Shown: positions 20,513 to 29,861 of the stretch, piece after piece | Position numbering within the stretch: the first letter of the stretch is position 1 | Layout: each line of letters begins with the position of its first letter | Virus record (IMG/VR): IMGVR_UViG_3300021963_000156 | Location: 1-55,758 of that record | Strand: one strand, 5' to 3' | DNA from: a virus | DNA: 55,758 nucleotides | Translations under genes and position numbers: made by a program | Notes under the pieces: generated by a model | Database searches by the model: none | Seen by the model: only the letters and a program-made list of their open reading frames with translations | What the model was told of the DNA's origin: nothing

Positions 20513-20989
20513 TTATTTTGCTAATGGGTTATCCAAAGCTCGTTGTATCTTCATGTCTGTTTCTTTACGAATAGTTCTTAGGTCTTGCTCTGTTTCGCGA
20601 GACAACTGCTTACCGTCACGCTCTACCTGTTCAACAACCTTTTCGAGTCTGCGAATGTCCTGCTTCAAATCGTTCTTGATGTCTTGTGTATACTGAACAG
20701 ACTTTTCACTGTTCTGCATGGTCAATTCCATCTTCTTGTTTAGTTCAGATAAGTCTGGGGCAACATATTCGGCGATACGTTTCTTCATACTTGTATAATC
20801 TTTGTAAACTTCAAATGCTCCGTACAGTCCACCAAGTACAGACGACACAATAGTAGCAGCCACCATTAGTTTAGCAGGCGTAAATTCGTAACCGCCAATG
20901 CTAATAACTGTATCCTTACTAGCATATTTTTTTGCTGCTGCTTCAAGTTCATCGACTTTAGCATTTACATCTTTAATTTCTTCTCCCAT
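20513..20989 (-). CDS. Membrane-anchored coiled-coil protein, paralogue A
   Basis: 158 residues. The order is short N-terminal coiled coil (VDELEAAAKKY), conserved VISIGGYEFTPAKLMVAATI leading to a membrane helix with the VSSVLGGLYGAFEVYKDY motif, then a long coiled coil to the C terminus (DIKNDLKQDIRRLEKVVEQ) ending IQRALDNPLAK. The next gene upstream shares every element (see 21001), so the pair arose by duplication. It may tether a partner to the membrane or virion. Confidence 0.7.
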   Translation of the reverse strand: MGEEIKDVNAKVDELEAAAKKYASKDTVISIGGYEFTPAKLMVAATIVSSVLGGLYGAFEVYKDYTSMKKRIAEYVAPDLSELNKKMELTMQNSEKSVQYTQDIKNDLKQDIRRLEKVVEQVERDGKQLSRETEQDLRTIRKETDMKIQRALDNPLAK

Positions 20990-21000
20990 CTCTCTCCTCC

Positions 21001-21627
21001 TTAGTTAGACAATGGGTTGTCTAACGCTTTTTTAATTTTATCGTCAACTTCTCTTCTAATAGCACGTAATTCGTTTTGTGTTTCTTTCTGATTACGTGTC
21101 ATTTCTTGATTGACTTCTTTAATAGTCTGATCACTATACCTTCTAACTTCTTTAAGAGTTCCGTCAACATCTTTTCTCAGCTCTTTGGTTGTAGTATCCA
21201 CTTCTCGTTTAATATCTTTAACAGTATTATCAGTATCTCTGATAGCACTGCTACTTTTTCTTTCAAGATTTTCAACTACACCTTCCACTCTTCGAATATC
21301 GTTCTTAAGATCGTTTTTAATATCTTGTGTGTATTCAACCATTTTGCCTGTGTTAGCGTCTAAGACTTCCATCTTTTTATAAATCTCAGTTAGGTCGGGT
21401 GTGACATAATTTGCGATTTTATCTTTCATATCCATATAGTCTTTGTATACTTCAAACGAACCATATAGACCACCGAGAACAGATGATATGATACCACCGG
21501 CAATCATCAACTTAGCAGGTGTAAAAGCATAGCCGCCTATACTAATAACAGTATTATCGCTGAGATACTTTTCTTTAGCTGCTTCTAACTCGTCAACTTT
21601 TTTATCTAGATCTTTTTCTTCGGACAT
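21001..21627 (-). CDS. Membrane-anchored coiled-coil protein, paralogue B
   Basis: 208 residues from the ATG at 21627. VISIGGYAFTPAKLMIAGGI, SSVLGGLYGSFEVYKDY, DIKNDLKNDIRRVEGVVEN and the terminal IKKALDNPLSN match paralogue A. An extra segment of about 60 residues of heptad repeats (KEVRRYSDQTIKEVNQEMTR) lengthens the coil. Immediately upstream of paralogue A in one transcription unit. Confidence 0.7.
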   Translation of the reverse strand: MSEEKDLDKKVDELEAAKEKYLSDNTVISIGGYAFTPAKLMIAGGIISSVLGGLYGSFEVYKDYMDMKDKIANYVTPDLTEIYKKMEVLDANTGKMVEYTQDIKNDLKNDIRRVEGVVENLERKSSSAIRDTDNTVKDIKREVDTTTKELRKDVDGTLKEVRRYSDQTIKEVNQEMTRNQKETQNELRAIRREVDDKIKKALDNPLSN

Positions 21628-21640
21628 TGTAATAACCCCT

Positions 21641-21847
21641 TCATTGTTGTCCACGATTCAGTTGATTAGCCAACTGTCTCATTTTAATAAGTTCCGATGC
21701 TGTTGGCCCAGAACTTTTTCGGCTTTCACTTTGTGTGACTGTTATATTTTTAGGTTCTTTATAATACCAAATGTATATAGATACTAAAAACAATACTTCT
21801 AATAGATAAAATATCATAAAAGATTCAAACAACAGCGACATTTCCAT
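21641..21847 (-). CDS. Small membrane protein
   Basis: 68 residues with one N-terminal membrane segment (MIFYLLEVLFLVSIYIWYY) and a polar tail. Its ATG overlaps the upstream stop as TAATG and its stop overlaps the next gene. Possible virion or envelope protein. Confidence 0.6.
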   Translation of the reverse strand: MEMSLLFESFMIFYLLEVLFLVSIYIWYYKEPKNITVTQSESRKSSGPTASELIKMRQLANQLNRGQQ

Positions 21848-24039
21848 TATTGCCCCCTATTATATTGTTGATCAATCATTTCACTGTGTAGTCTATCGGA
21901 TCCAGTCATTAATCTTCGACCAGAAGGACTATCTATATTTCTCTGGCCTTTGTATACTTCGAAAGGTTTATATCCTGCTGCGTCTTGTAACATAACTTTA
22001 CCATAGGCATCAAAACCTGGAGTAAATCCCATAGCCTGTACTACTACATTCTGGACGGAAATCTGTGCTTCCATTGTAGCAGCTTCTCCCATCTTACCTG
22101 CTAAATTTTTACCTTCCTCTACTGCTTTCGCTCGTGCTGCTTCTAATCTGCTTTCGGCTAATGCTTGTCTTGTAGTCTTCGGCTCGTTTTTATTATCGGA
22201 GCTTGTTGAGGCTGCAGTAGTAGTTGTAGTACTTGCTGTCTCTGTTTTCTTTTCTTCTCTTTTTTCTTCTTTCGTTTCTTGTTTATTTGTTGTCGCAACA
22301 ACAGCCGCAGTAGTTGATGCTGAGGCAGGAGCTGGTGCTAAAGGAACGGTGGTTGTTGCTGCTTGAGCAGGGCTAGCAGATGTTGCTGTGGTAGTCACGA
22401 CATTATTAACAACAGGATCGTTAACTATCGGTGCCGCTTGAGCAACAGGATCGGAATTTGAAGACATTACCGCTACAACTGTGGTATTGGTAGCTATAAC
22501 TGGAGTTGATGGGCTGACAATAATATATTTTAAAGCATAGGCTTGAGAATACCCTGTGCATCCTTTATCGTATAATGGATCAGCTGTACATTGTTGTACA
22601 TAATAAGCATCCGCATATCCGGAACAGGTTGTTGAGTATAAAGGATTTACCGAACATTGATAATCAAGATATGCTTGAGCATACCCTGGACAACTTGAAT
22701 TGTATAAAGGATTTACCGAACACTGTTGAGTAAAATAAGCGGCCGCGTATCCCGGGCATCTCGAATCGTATAACGCACTAATAGTACATTGCTGTGATAG
22801 ATAAGCTTCAGCATAGCCTGGACAATAAGCGTTGACTAACGGATTAGAACAATCAACAGCCTGAGTAGAATTTAAACTCCAGTTAGCAATATTTCCGATA
22901 CCAGGGATACCAAAGAACTGATGAGTTTTTTCACCTAACCTTAGATCACCTATAGTTCCTATGGTTACTTGCTGTTGTGAATTTGTATTGGCATAGTTAG
23001 CACCGATAAAACCGCTGGGACGTAATTCTAAACTGAATGTATTAAGATTGTTAGGATTGCTGATATCAGCAATGTTATCCCAATGATATCGTATATGATT
23101 AGAACTCTTAGTTGTATAAAATTGAGAACTAGGACCGGGATATAAGTCAGTCCAGAAAGGTGCGATAGTATAATTAAATTGTGCTCCGTATCCTATCGTA
23201 TTTTGACTCAGATCAGGTCCGCCACAGCAGTACGCCCAGGCTCCTGGATTATACCCAGCACCTTCAATGGGACTCATCGGATCTAAGAAACTAACTACTC
23301 CGTTCGAATGCATCCACGAATTAGTAAAGTTCCTTCCGTAGAAAGGAAATGCGAACGGCAACGGAACATGGGCATAGGTATCATCATAAAATGTATAATA
23401 GGTTCTAAAACCCGGACAAGCAGGTGAGGACTGGGGATCTACTGTACATGGATCCGGGGCATACCTTAGTGCGATATTAACATTACTGACTTGAGGACCA
23501 TAATATCCTGCCCAGAAGCTGCCGTCCTTGCCAGAGAACTCTACAGACAAGTTTCCTAAATTGGCCGCTTGATAGGGACTGATATATGTTTGACTGCCGC
23601 TGAATGTTTGATTATTAATTAATCCGCTGTAATTCTGATTGAAATTATGTAGAAGACTGCCACCGCTACTGTAGGTATTGATATTAGCAGACAGTGTGCC
23701 AGGAGTACTGGCAGTTCCGTTATCGACTGTCCAAGACCAATTATAACCGTTAACCATTATACCAGAACCTTGGAGAGCCTGGTTAATAGCAATAGTCTGT
23801 GCTACAGTAGATTGCGTATAACCAAAATAGATAGTGTTGTTGCTGGAATTATATCCAGGTTGATTACCGCCACTAAATCCACCTCCTGTGCCGCTGTATG
23901 GTACAGTACCGGTCCAATTATTGGTTATCAAATTACCTGTGGTTTGTTCCTGAGCATTAGAGTAAGAGAATGAGCAGAAGAATAGCACCACCACTAATGC
24001 CCCAAAATGTTTTGCTATTCTGTTCATTATTCTGCTCAT
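21847..24039 (-). CDS. Large secreted protein with Cys-rich tandem repeats
   Basis: 730 residues. A signal peptide (ALVVVLFFCSFSYSNAQ) is followed by an N-terminal Asn/Gly/Ser-rich domain and an extracellular-like region with an aromatic FYDDTYAHVPLPFAFPFYG stretch. Five or more repeats of about 24 residues follow (residues ~397-500), each with C-x-Y-x(3)-C-P/T-G-Y-x-x-A-Y (for example SALYDSRCPGYAAAYF, NPLYNSSCPGYAQAYL). An Ala/Thr-rich linker, a charged segment and an acidic C terminus complete it. It is likely exported. The Cys spacing suggests one disulfide per repeat. No named family is recognised; an adhesin or virion surface role is only a guess. Confidence 0.7.
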   Translation of the reverse strand: MSRIMNRIAKHFGALVVVLFFCSFSYSNAQEQTTGNLITNNWTGTVPYSGTGGGFSGGNQPGYNSSNNTIYFGYTQSTVAQTIAINQALQGSGIMVNGYNWSWTVDNGTASTPGTLSANINTYSSGGSLLHNFNQNYSGLINNQTFSGSQTYISPYQAANLGNLSVEFSGKDGSFWAGYYGPQVSNVNIALRYAPDPCTVDPQSSPACPGFRTYYTFYDDTYAHVPLPFAFPFYGRNFTNSWMHSNGVVSFLDPMSPIEGAGYNPGAWAYCCGGPDLSQNTIGYGAQFNYTIAPFWTDLYPGPSSQFYTTKSSNHIRYHWDNIADISNPNNLNTFSLELRPSGFIGANYANTNSQQQVTIGTIGDLRLGEKTHQFFGIPGIGNIANWSLNSTQAVDCSNPLVNAYCPGYAEAYLSQQCTISALYDSRCPGYAAAYFTQQCSVNPLYNSSCPGYAQAYLDYQCSVNPLYSTTCSGYADAYYVQQCTADPLYDKGCTGYSQAYALKYIIVSPSTPVIATNTTVVAVMSSNSDPVAQAAPIVNDPVVNNVVTTTATSASPAQAATTTVPLAPAPASASTTAAVVATTNKQETKEEKREEKKTETASTTTTTAASTSSDNKNEPKTTRQALAESRLEAARAKAVEEGKNLAGKMGEAATMEAQISVQNVVVQAMGFTPGFDAYGKVMLQDAAGYKPFEVYKGQRNIDSPSGRRLMTGSDRLHSEMIDQQYNRGQ

Positions 24040-24042
24040 TTA

Positions 24043-24588
24043 TTACTTTGGGTCTAACGACTCTTTCTTTTCTTCTTGCTTAGTAGGTTCTCTAAGATCG
24101 ACAGTTGGTGCTTTCACAGCATAATAACCAACATTATCTTTCTTTTGATTGCTAATAACTCCGCGTCTTTCCCATTCTGCTTTAGCAGCTTCGCCAATTT
24201 TACCCTCGATAGGACAAGGTGTTCCAGCAGCTAACATCGCTGCGAACACTCGTTCATCCTGACATAGATTTGCGACAGCCGCTACTTTCATACCCATATC
24301 ATATAAGTTCTTTGAAAGTTTAATCCTTTCGCAGTTCATATCTCTCATCGTGCCGCCCATGGAGATACCAAGGATCTGTGTTTGAACTGCCCCACTAGCT
24401 GCTACCGCACAGACATCGTTATTGATGGTAGTTATAGCAGGAGCAACAGCCGTAGGTGGAGGGGATTTAATTGTTGTTTCACTGGTTGAGTTTGTTGTGC
24501 TACGTGATGTAGAATCAGTTACAATTGGCTCTGCTGACACAGATACAGCCATAGCAGCTAAAGCTACAGATATTAATACTTTTTTCAT
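24043..24588 (-). CDS. Secreted hypothetical protein
   Basis: 181 residues with a signal peptide (MKKVLISVALAAMAVSVSA). The mature part has a Thr/Ser/Pro-rich N terminus, then a region with four Cys (NDVCAVAAS, DMNCERI, NLCQDERV, GTPCPIEG) and a helical tail. It is the promoter-proximal gene of the envelope cluster, 3 nt before the 21847 gene, so the two are probably cotranscribed and coexported. Function unknown. Confidence 0.65.
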   Translation of the reverse strand: MKKVLISVALAAMAVSVSAEPIVTDSTSRSTTNSTSETTIKSPPPTAVAPAITTINNDVCAVAASGAVQTQILGISMGGTMRDMNCERIKLSKNLYDMGMKVAAVANLCQDERVFAAMLAAGTPCPIEGKIGEAAKAEWERRGVISNQKKDNVGYYAVKAPTVDLREPTKQEEKKESLDPK

Positions 24589-24679
24589 TTTATTCGCTCC
24601 CGGTAACCCGTATTAATATTTAATTTTATAGCTCATTAAATTATATAGATACATAATGAGTTAGGGTAAATACATTACT

Positions 24680-25888
24680 ATGAGATTCTTTGAATTTAAT
24701 CAATCAATAAACGAAGGCGGTGATTCCAAAAGCACTCAGTTTAACTCTGAAGTAGGCTTATTAGCCGCAATGTGCGGAGTAGATCCTGCTTCCTTTGACC
24801 CAAAAAATCCTGCCCCTAGTTTTGCTAACAGTACCTATACAGTAGGTAATAGTACCTTTGCTAACATTCAAGCACAGGCAGATAATCACAATCCTACAAA
24901 ATTTAACAAGTGGGTCACTAGTGTGGGACCTAAAGTCGCTAACTTGATTCTAACAGAGTTAACCAAATTGAAAATTCCGGCACCAACTGAGCTATCGTGG
25001 GTAGGTGGTCAGAATCAATCAAGCGTGGCTGATGTTAAATTTGTAAATCATCCAGTAGACGGTATTAGTGTTAAGGAAGCAGGAGCTCCTACATTGGCCA
25101 ACCTAACAGCTAAATCTCTAGGGTTAGACGGTGAGGATCCTGATGTTTTCCGTCAACACGCCCCAGCCGAGTGGGATGCTGTCAAACAATATGTATTCAA
25201 GAAGGTAATTGAAATTGCCAAAGCTCAACCAGGCAAAGCATTTTCACCCATCAAGTCTAAGTATAGCATCACTTATATGGAAGGCGAAATTCCACAAGAT
25301 GCTAAACGGTTAAAAGTTCCTAAGCCTCCCCAACAACAGGCACCAGCTGTAGAAGAAGATGTAGCCAGCGGTGGGTATTTTGTTATCAACTTTGGAGATG
25401 GCATAGTCAATGAACCCGAAGAACGTATCATGACAGACTTGCCGAAAAACGCAGCATGGCAGCGAGTATTCGGTGATTACTTTCAAGGCTATTGGAATAA
25501 AGATACTGATCTTAAACAATTAGGCGAACGTCTGTTTATTAAAATCGGACAAGACTTCGTAGCTAAGATTAAGCTAGGACTGGCACAAGCTGCTAAATTA
25601 CACAGTGCTGTAAAAATGGGAGATAAGAGTTATTTTTATGCGACCCCGAAAGCAGTATTCTATGTTCCATCGGTGACTAGTACTCAAGGTTTAAAACTAG
25701 TCGACCTAAAATACACTGCCCCAAAAGGAACGAATCAGAACTTCTTAGCGACTATTGGGTATCCTGGGCAGACACCAGCCAGTGTACTGATCTATATTCG
25801 TTATGCTAACGGTATCTTTCAAACTAATCCTACCGTAAGGGTACAACGACTCACTAATCCCGAAGGACTAGGTTGGATTAAATTATAA
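24680..25888 (+). CDS. Putative internal head protein, possibly nuclease-like
   Basis: 402 residues. The N terminus MRFFEFNQSINE|GG looks like a T4 capsid-targeting sequence: a short aromatic segment ending in IxE, the site of the prohead protease (cleavage after Glu proposed). Three other proteins in the window begin MRxFEF or MRxTEF (48993, 49370, 52542). The middle region has SVADVKF and GISVKEAG, spaced like the acidic-x-Lys core of PD-(D/E)XK nucleases, which is only suggestive. Such proteins are packaged and ejected with DNA. It is isolated on the plus strand. Confidence 0.5.
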   Translation: MRFFEFNQSINEGGDSKSTQFNSEVGLLAAMCGVDPASFDPKNPAPSFANSTYTVGNSTFANIQAQADNHNPTKFNKWVTSVGPKVANLILTELTKLKIPAPTELSWVGGQNQSSVADVKFVNHPVDGISVKEAGAPTLANLTAKSLGLDGEDPDVFRQHAPAEWDAVKQYVFKKVIEIAKAQPGKAFSPIKSKYSITYMEGEIPQDAKRLKVPKPPQQQAPAVEEDVASGGYFVINFGDGIVNEPEERIMTDLPKNAAWQRVFGDYFQGYWNKDTDLKQLGERLFIKIGQDFVAKIKLGLAQAAKLHSAVKMGDKSYFYATPKAVFYVPSVTSTQGLKLVDLKYTAPKGTNQNFLATIGYPGQTPASVLIYIRYANGIFQTNPTVRVQRLTNPEGLGWIKL

Positions 25889-26560
25889 TTCGGGAAATAA
25901 GCAGTCCTGGATAAAGACCCTAACATCTTCTTCATCAAGACCTAGACTAGTCATGACCCGCGGAGTATGCGGGTTTTGTTTTTGATTCTGTGCGTAAAAG
26001 TTCTGTTCGAATGTAGCATCAGCAACTGTGTTATTAGTTTCACCCACGGTTTCTAAGTAATGGTTTGCCAATATATGTGCCAATGATTCTATCTGATTGA
26101 GTTCTTCATCTTTTTGTACATTACCCGCAGCGACCATATGCGGGCTGAAAATACGCTGTGCCCAGTCAGGCAATTCACGCTTGCGAATCCATTCATATCT
26201 AGCGACTTCTTCGGCAAAGTACTGTATCATATGATGTTCTCGATCTGTGGTAGGACTGTAGTCAATAAAACAGCCAGTGATCTTATTCTTACCAGCTATT
26301 ACATCAAAGCCGAATATAGGTGCCGGGTTATGGATATGAGGGAATACACAGCAGTGCATCATCCAGAGGCCCTTTGTGGATCGGGCATCGACTACATCGA
26401 TATGGGCTCTACGATAATTTCCGCTAGACCAAACCCTATTAACCCAACCCGGCTGATTGAATCGATTCATTCCTGGTTCAAAAATCTCTACACCAGTTTC
26501 TGAAAATAATCTTTCTAGCGTTTGTTGGATATCAACTAGTTTGTTCCAAACTTGACTCAT
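25883..26560 (-). CDS. pcyX: Ferredoxin-dependent bilin reductase (PcyA/PcyX-like)
   Basis: 225 residues, the usual length of the family. MMHCCVFPHIHNPAPIFGFD and the following VIAG (residues 67-90) match the PcyA core, with the His (near 69) and Asp (near 86) that correspond to the catalytic pair. FIDYSPT and the later ELPDWAQRIFSPHMV also align by eye. These enzymes reduce biliverdin to open-chain bilins using reduced ferredoxin. PcyX, a close relative, is known from oceanic phage metagenomes with a heme oxygenase neighbour. Here the gene starts inside the 3' end of the heme oxygenase gene (29-nt overlap), so the two form an operon. The symbol is tentative: it could be PcyA-type. Confidence 0.8.
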   Translation of the reverse strand: MSQVWNKLVDIQQTLERLFSETGVEIFEPGMNRFNQPGWVNRVWSSGNYRRAHIDVVDARSTKGLWMMHCCVFPHIHNPAPIFGFDVIAGKNKITGCFIDYSPTTDREHHMIQYFAEEVARYEWIRKRELPDWAQRIFSPHMVAAGNVQKDEELNQIESLAHILANHYLETVGETNNTVADATFEQNFYAQNQKQNPHTPRVMTSLGLDEEDVRVFIQDCLFPEL

Positions 26561-27089
26561 TGAGTTCCTTCATTATAGCTATGGCATGATCGAATGCGAT
26601 ATTAGCTTCATCGCCTAGATCGTCTGTGAGTTTGGCTCGTATCTTACCTATTAATTCTTCTTTATTTCTAAATTGATAGAACTTACCGCTACCGGGTACT
26701 TTTTTAGCAATCATCTGGCCGCCATATAGATCTCCCATATGACGTACATATAGATGAGCCATTAGTAAGTGGTGTTTAGTTTCATCTTCTGCGAGGGCAG
26801 AGAGGTATTCAGAATAGGCACTAGTGGCTTCTAGTATCTTTATACCGGTTAGGGGAATATCTAGTTCTTTTAGATCTTCAAAAATATATAAGGCACGACC
26901 TAGTCCGGGCAGATCTTTTAGTAGTTCTGCTTTTACGCAATAATATTCTAGTTTGCCGTAGACTTCCAACATCTGGGCTAGATAAAGCCCGTACATTTCT
27001 TTACTGATTTTTCCGCTCAACAAAAGTTTAGCAAATTCTGTGCGTTCTGCGTCCTGATGCTTTTCTTTGGTAAGTTCTTTAAGACTCAT
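26532..27089 (-). CDS. ho: Heme oxygenase
   Basis: 185 residues. It begins MSLKELTKEKHQDAERTEFA, the heme oxygenase N terminus with proximal His 11, and has the LLMAHLYVRHMGDLYGGQM segment of the distal helix with conserved Gly residues. The reaction opens heme to biliverdin, CO and iron using O2 and reduced ferredoxin. The substrate and product fit the adjacent bilin reductase. Cyanophages carry ho for phycobilin synthesis; here the host appears non-photosynthetic, so the product may feed a bilin-binding photoreceptor or scavenge iron. Confidence 0.88.
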   Translation of the reverse strand: MSLKELTKEKHQDAERTEFAKLLLSGKISKEMYGLYLAQMLEVYGKLEYYCVKAELLKDLPGLGRALYIFEDLKELDIPLTGIKILEATSAYSEYLSALAEDETKHHLLMAHLYVRHMGDLYGGQMIAKKVPGSGKFYQFRNKEELIGKIRAKLTDDLGDEANIAFDHAIAIMKELNESSLEQTS

Positions 27090-27146
27090 TTAGTACTCCT
27101 GAAATATATACGCAGATATTTATTGATCTGCGTATACCAGGAAAAA

Positions 27147-27449
27147 TTATTCTTCCTCTACGCGAATCTGTAAAGGAAAACCGTGCTCTTGAGCTAGCCG
27201 ACTCGATTCAACACCTTTATTTTCTGCTATTTCGTATGTGTAAACACCTACTACAGCAGCACCAGTTTCGTGTATTTCTAATGTGATGTCTCTTGATCTA
27301 GCTTCATCGTGTTTGAACACACCCATTAACAATTCTATAACAAATTCCATAGGAGTATGGTCATCGTTTAAGAACACCACTTTCCACATTTTTGGTGGTT
27401 GAAGTTCTATTTTAATTTTGTCTTCTATTTGGATATCTGTATCAGCCAT
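27147..27449 (-). CDS. clpS: ClpS adaptor protein
   Basis: 100 residues. PPKMWKVVFLNDDHTPMEFV and GVFKHDEA are the ClpS substrate-binding and ClpA-binding segments, with the conserved NDD. ClpS delivers N-degron substrates (N-terminal Leu, Phe, Tyr, Trp) to ClpAP. The phage also encodes a ClpP (5071), so adaptor and protease are both supplied, while a ClpA must come from the host. A GGGGGAG-GAAA-CTCCCCC hairpin lies just upstream. Confidence 0.9.
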   Translation of the reverse strand: MADTDIQIEDKIKIELQPPKMWKVVFLNDDHTPMEFVIELLMGVFKHDEARSRDITLEIHETGAAVVGVYTYEIAENKGVESSRLAQEHGFPLQIRVEEE

Positions 27450-27461
27450 TTTATTGCTCCG

Positions 27462-27483
27462 TTTAGGGGGAGTTTCCTCCCCC
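27462..27483 (-). promoter_or_regulatory. Stable hairpin between hsp20 and clpS
   Basis: GGGGGAG-GAAA-CTCCCCC: seven strong pairs with a GNRA tetraloop, no U tract after it. It lies 13 nt before the clpS ATG region and after hsp20 on the transcript. It may mark an mRNA processing or stability point rather than a terminator. Confidence 0.6.
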
Positions 27484-27496
27484 AGGTTACATACTA

Positions 27497-27937
27497 TTAC
27501 TTAACCTCAACCACTTCGATCTGGCGTGGTAATAGAGCCTCTGGAACCTTGCGTTCGATCTGGATTAATAGCAGACCGTTTTTAATTTCGGCCTTAATTA
27601 CTTCCATATGTTCCGCAAGTGTAAATCTACGTTCAAAATCTCGGAAACCAAGTCCACGATGTAGATATTCTGGAACATGGGATTCTGTCACTGTTTTTTG
27701 TCCACGGATCGTTAGTTGATCACCTTCAATTTCTACGTTGACTTCATTTTTTTCAAAACCAGCTACTGCGATAACAATATCGTAAAGATTTTCTGAAACT
27801 TTCTCAATATTGTATGGCGGATAGTTATTGGTTAATTGATTAGCAAATCGTGTTTCAAAAGTGTCAAACAACTGATCAAACCCAATTAGAGCTCTGTTAA
27901 GAGCATTAGTGTCAAAACGTGTTAAATTACCATTCAT
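27497..27937 (-). CDS. hsp20: Small heat shock protein (Hsp20/IbpA)
   Basis: 146 residues. An alpha-crystallin domain is seen from about residue 43 (YPPYNIEKVSENLYDIVIAV...), with the GLGFRDFERRFTLAEHMEV strand and an A-x-x-x-G-L-L motif (AEIKNGLLLI) in place. It ends with an I-x-V type tail (QIEVVEVK). The N terminus MNGNLTRFDTNALNRALIG resembles IbpA. Such proteins hold unfolding clients for DnaK, encoded next door. Hsp20 genes are common in cyanophage-type myoviruses. Confidence 0.9.
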   Translation of the reverse strand: MNGNLTRFDTNALNRALIGFDQLFDTFETRFANQLTNNYPPYNIEKVSENLYDIVIAVAGFEKNEVNVEIEGDQLTIRGQKTVTESHVPEYLHRGLGFRDFERRFTLAEHMEVIKAEIKNGLLLIQIERKVPEALLPRQIEVVEVK

Positions 27938-27995
27938 TTTATTTTCTCCTTTTTAAGCAAGAATGATTTAGGGCCTCACCCGAGCACCCTTGAGT

Positions 27996-29861
27996 TTAAG
28001 TAGTTTGCTTAAACTCCGCATCGACCACATCGTCTTTACTGTCCTCAGTATTTTGAGATTGCTTAGACTCTGCGATCTTTTGGCTGGCAGCAATCAAGTC
28101 GCTGGTCTTTTGAGTGATAGCGTCTTTGTCTGTGCCAGTCAATTCTTTCTGAAGTTCGGCAATAGCGTCCTCAACAACTTTCTTATCTGATTCTGCTAGA
28201 GTAACTTCTTTCATATCATTTTCAACAGTATTAATTAATGCTTCGGCATTATTCTTAGCATCAATCAACTCACGTGCTTTCTTGTCGGCTTCGGCATTGG
28301 CTTCGGCATCTTGGATCATCTGATCGATTTGATCCTTGCTTAGACCAGAATCTGATTTAATAGTGATCTTATTTTCCTTGCCTGTGCCTTTATCCTTGGC
28401 TGAAATATTCATGATGCCGTTAGCATCAATATCAAAGGCTACTTCAATCTGTGGAGTACCACGACGAGCTGGAGCAATACCTTCTAGATTAAATTCACCT
28501 AGTAATTTATTATATTGGAATAGCTCACGTTCGCCTTGACCGACTTTGATAGTAACAGCAGGCTGATTATCTTCAGCAGTTGAAAACACCTGTGATGCTT
28601 TAGTTGGGATAGTTGTGTTCTTTTGTACAAGTTTGGTAAACACACCGCCCATGGTTTCGATGCCTAGGCTTAACGGAGTAACATCTAACAACAACACGTC
28701 GTTGCGATCACCTGCTAGAACAGCACCTTGGATGGCCGCACCAACTGCTACTGCTTCGTCTGGGTTGACATCGCGTCTTGGTGCTTTACCAAATAACTTT
28801 TCAACTTCTTCCTGTACCTTAGGCATACGTGTCTGGCCACCTACTAGGATGACTTCGTCAATGTCCGAGGCACTCACACCTGCATCCTGAAGAGCAGTGC
28901 GGCAAGGTGCTAGTGAGCGGTTGATCAGATCTTCAACTAATCCTTCTAATTTTGCCTTAGTTAGTTTAACGATTAGATGTTTAGGACCCGAGGCATCAGC
29001 AGTGATATATGGCAAGTTGACTTCTGTCTGTGAACTATTAGACAATTCAATTTTGGCCTTTTCAGCTGCATCTTTTAGACGTTGTAGAGCCAGCATGTCT
29101 TTAGTCAAATCAAAACCTTGTTCTTTCTTAAACTCGTCGACCAAGTAATCCATAATACGTTGATCAAAGTCTTCACCGCCTAAGAATGTGTCGCCGTTCG
29201 TGGACAATACTTCAATTTGTTTGTCGCCGTCTACATTCGCGATCTCAATGATCGATACATCGAAAGTACCGCCGCCAAGATCGTAAACAGCAATTTTCCG
29301 GTCAGCTTTATCAGCTTTATCAACGCCATAAGCAAGAGCTGCCGCAGTAGGCTCGTTAATAATACGGAGTACTTCCAAGCCTGCGATTTTTCCAGCATCC
29401 TTAGTCGCTTGTCTTTGGCTGTCGTTAAAGTACGCAGGAACTGTGATAACGGCTTGTGTAACTTCATGTCCTAGATAGTCCTCTGCTGTTTTCTTCATCT
29501 TGCGAAGAACTTCAGCACTAACCTGCGGTGGGGCAAGTTCTTTATCTTGTGCCTTAATCCAAGCATCTCCATTAGAGGCTTCCATGATTTGATATGGCAT
29601 CAAGTCAATATCTTTTTGTACTTCTTTTTCTTTAAATTTACGACCAATCAAACGCTTCGAAGCATAGATGGTGTTTTTTGGATTAGTTACCGCTTGGCGT
29701 TTTGCCGAAGCACCAACTAGTACTTCATTTTCAGTATAGGCAACAATACTAGGTGTAGTACGGGCACCTTCTGAATTTTCAATAACTTTGGAATTTCCTG
29801 ACTCGATGATAGCCACGCATGAATTGGTGGTTCCGAGGTCAATACCGATGACTTTGCTCAT
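27996..29861 (-). CDS. dnaK: Chaperone DnaK (Hsp70)
   Basis: 621 residues, full length. [14 protein letters not shown], the ATPase phosphate loops ([27 protein letters not shown]-type region), the substrate-binding domain and a C-terminal DVVDAEFK end are present. A complete phage DnaK is rare compared with Hsp20. No DnaJ or GrpE is seen here. Two hairpins lie in its 5' leader (TTTGTAG/CTACAAA and GGGC-AGTA-GCCC, 29880-29940), perhaps a regulatory or thermosensing region. A 9-bp hairpin GAGTTTAAG/CTTAAACTC overlaps its stop codon. Confidence 0.95.
   Translation of the reverse strand: MSKVIGIDLGTTNSCVAIIESGNSKVIENSEGARTTPSIVAYTENEVLVGASAKRQAVTNPKNTIYASKRLIGRKFKEKEVQKDIDLMPYQIMEASNGDAWIKAQDKELAPPQVSAEVLRKMKKTAEDYLGHEVTQAVITVPAYFNDSQRQATKDAGKIAGLEVLRIINEPTAAALAYGVDKADKADRKIAVYDLGGGTFDVSIIEIANVDGDKQIEVLSTNGDTFLGGEDFDQRIMDYLVDEFKKEQGFDLTKDMLALQRLKDAAEKAKIELSNSSQTEVNLPYITADASGPKHLIVKLTKAKLEGLVEDLINRSLAPCRTALQDAGVSASDIDEVILVGGQTRMPKVQEEVEKLFGKAPRRDVNPDEAVAVGAAIQGAVLAGDRNDVLLLDVTPLSLGIETMGGVFTKLVQKNTTIPTKASQVFSTAEDNQPAVTIKVGQGERELFQYNKLLGEFNLEGIAPARRGTPQIEVAFDIDANGIMNISAKDKGTGKENKITIKSDSGLSKDQIDQMIQDAEANAEADKKARELIDAKNNAEALINTVENDMKEVTLAESDKKVVEDAIAELQKELTGTDKDAITQKTSDLIAASQKIAESKQSQNTEDSKDDVVDAEFKQTT

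Noticed and set aside
28336-29148. Plus-strand ORFs inside dnaK
   Set aside because: Shadows of a clearly identified gene.
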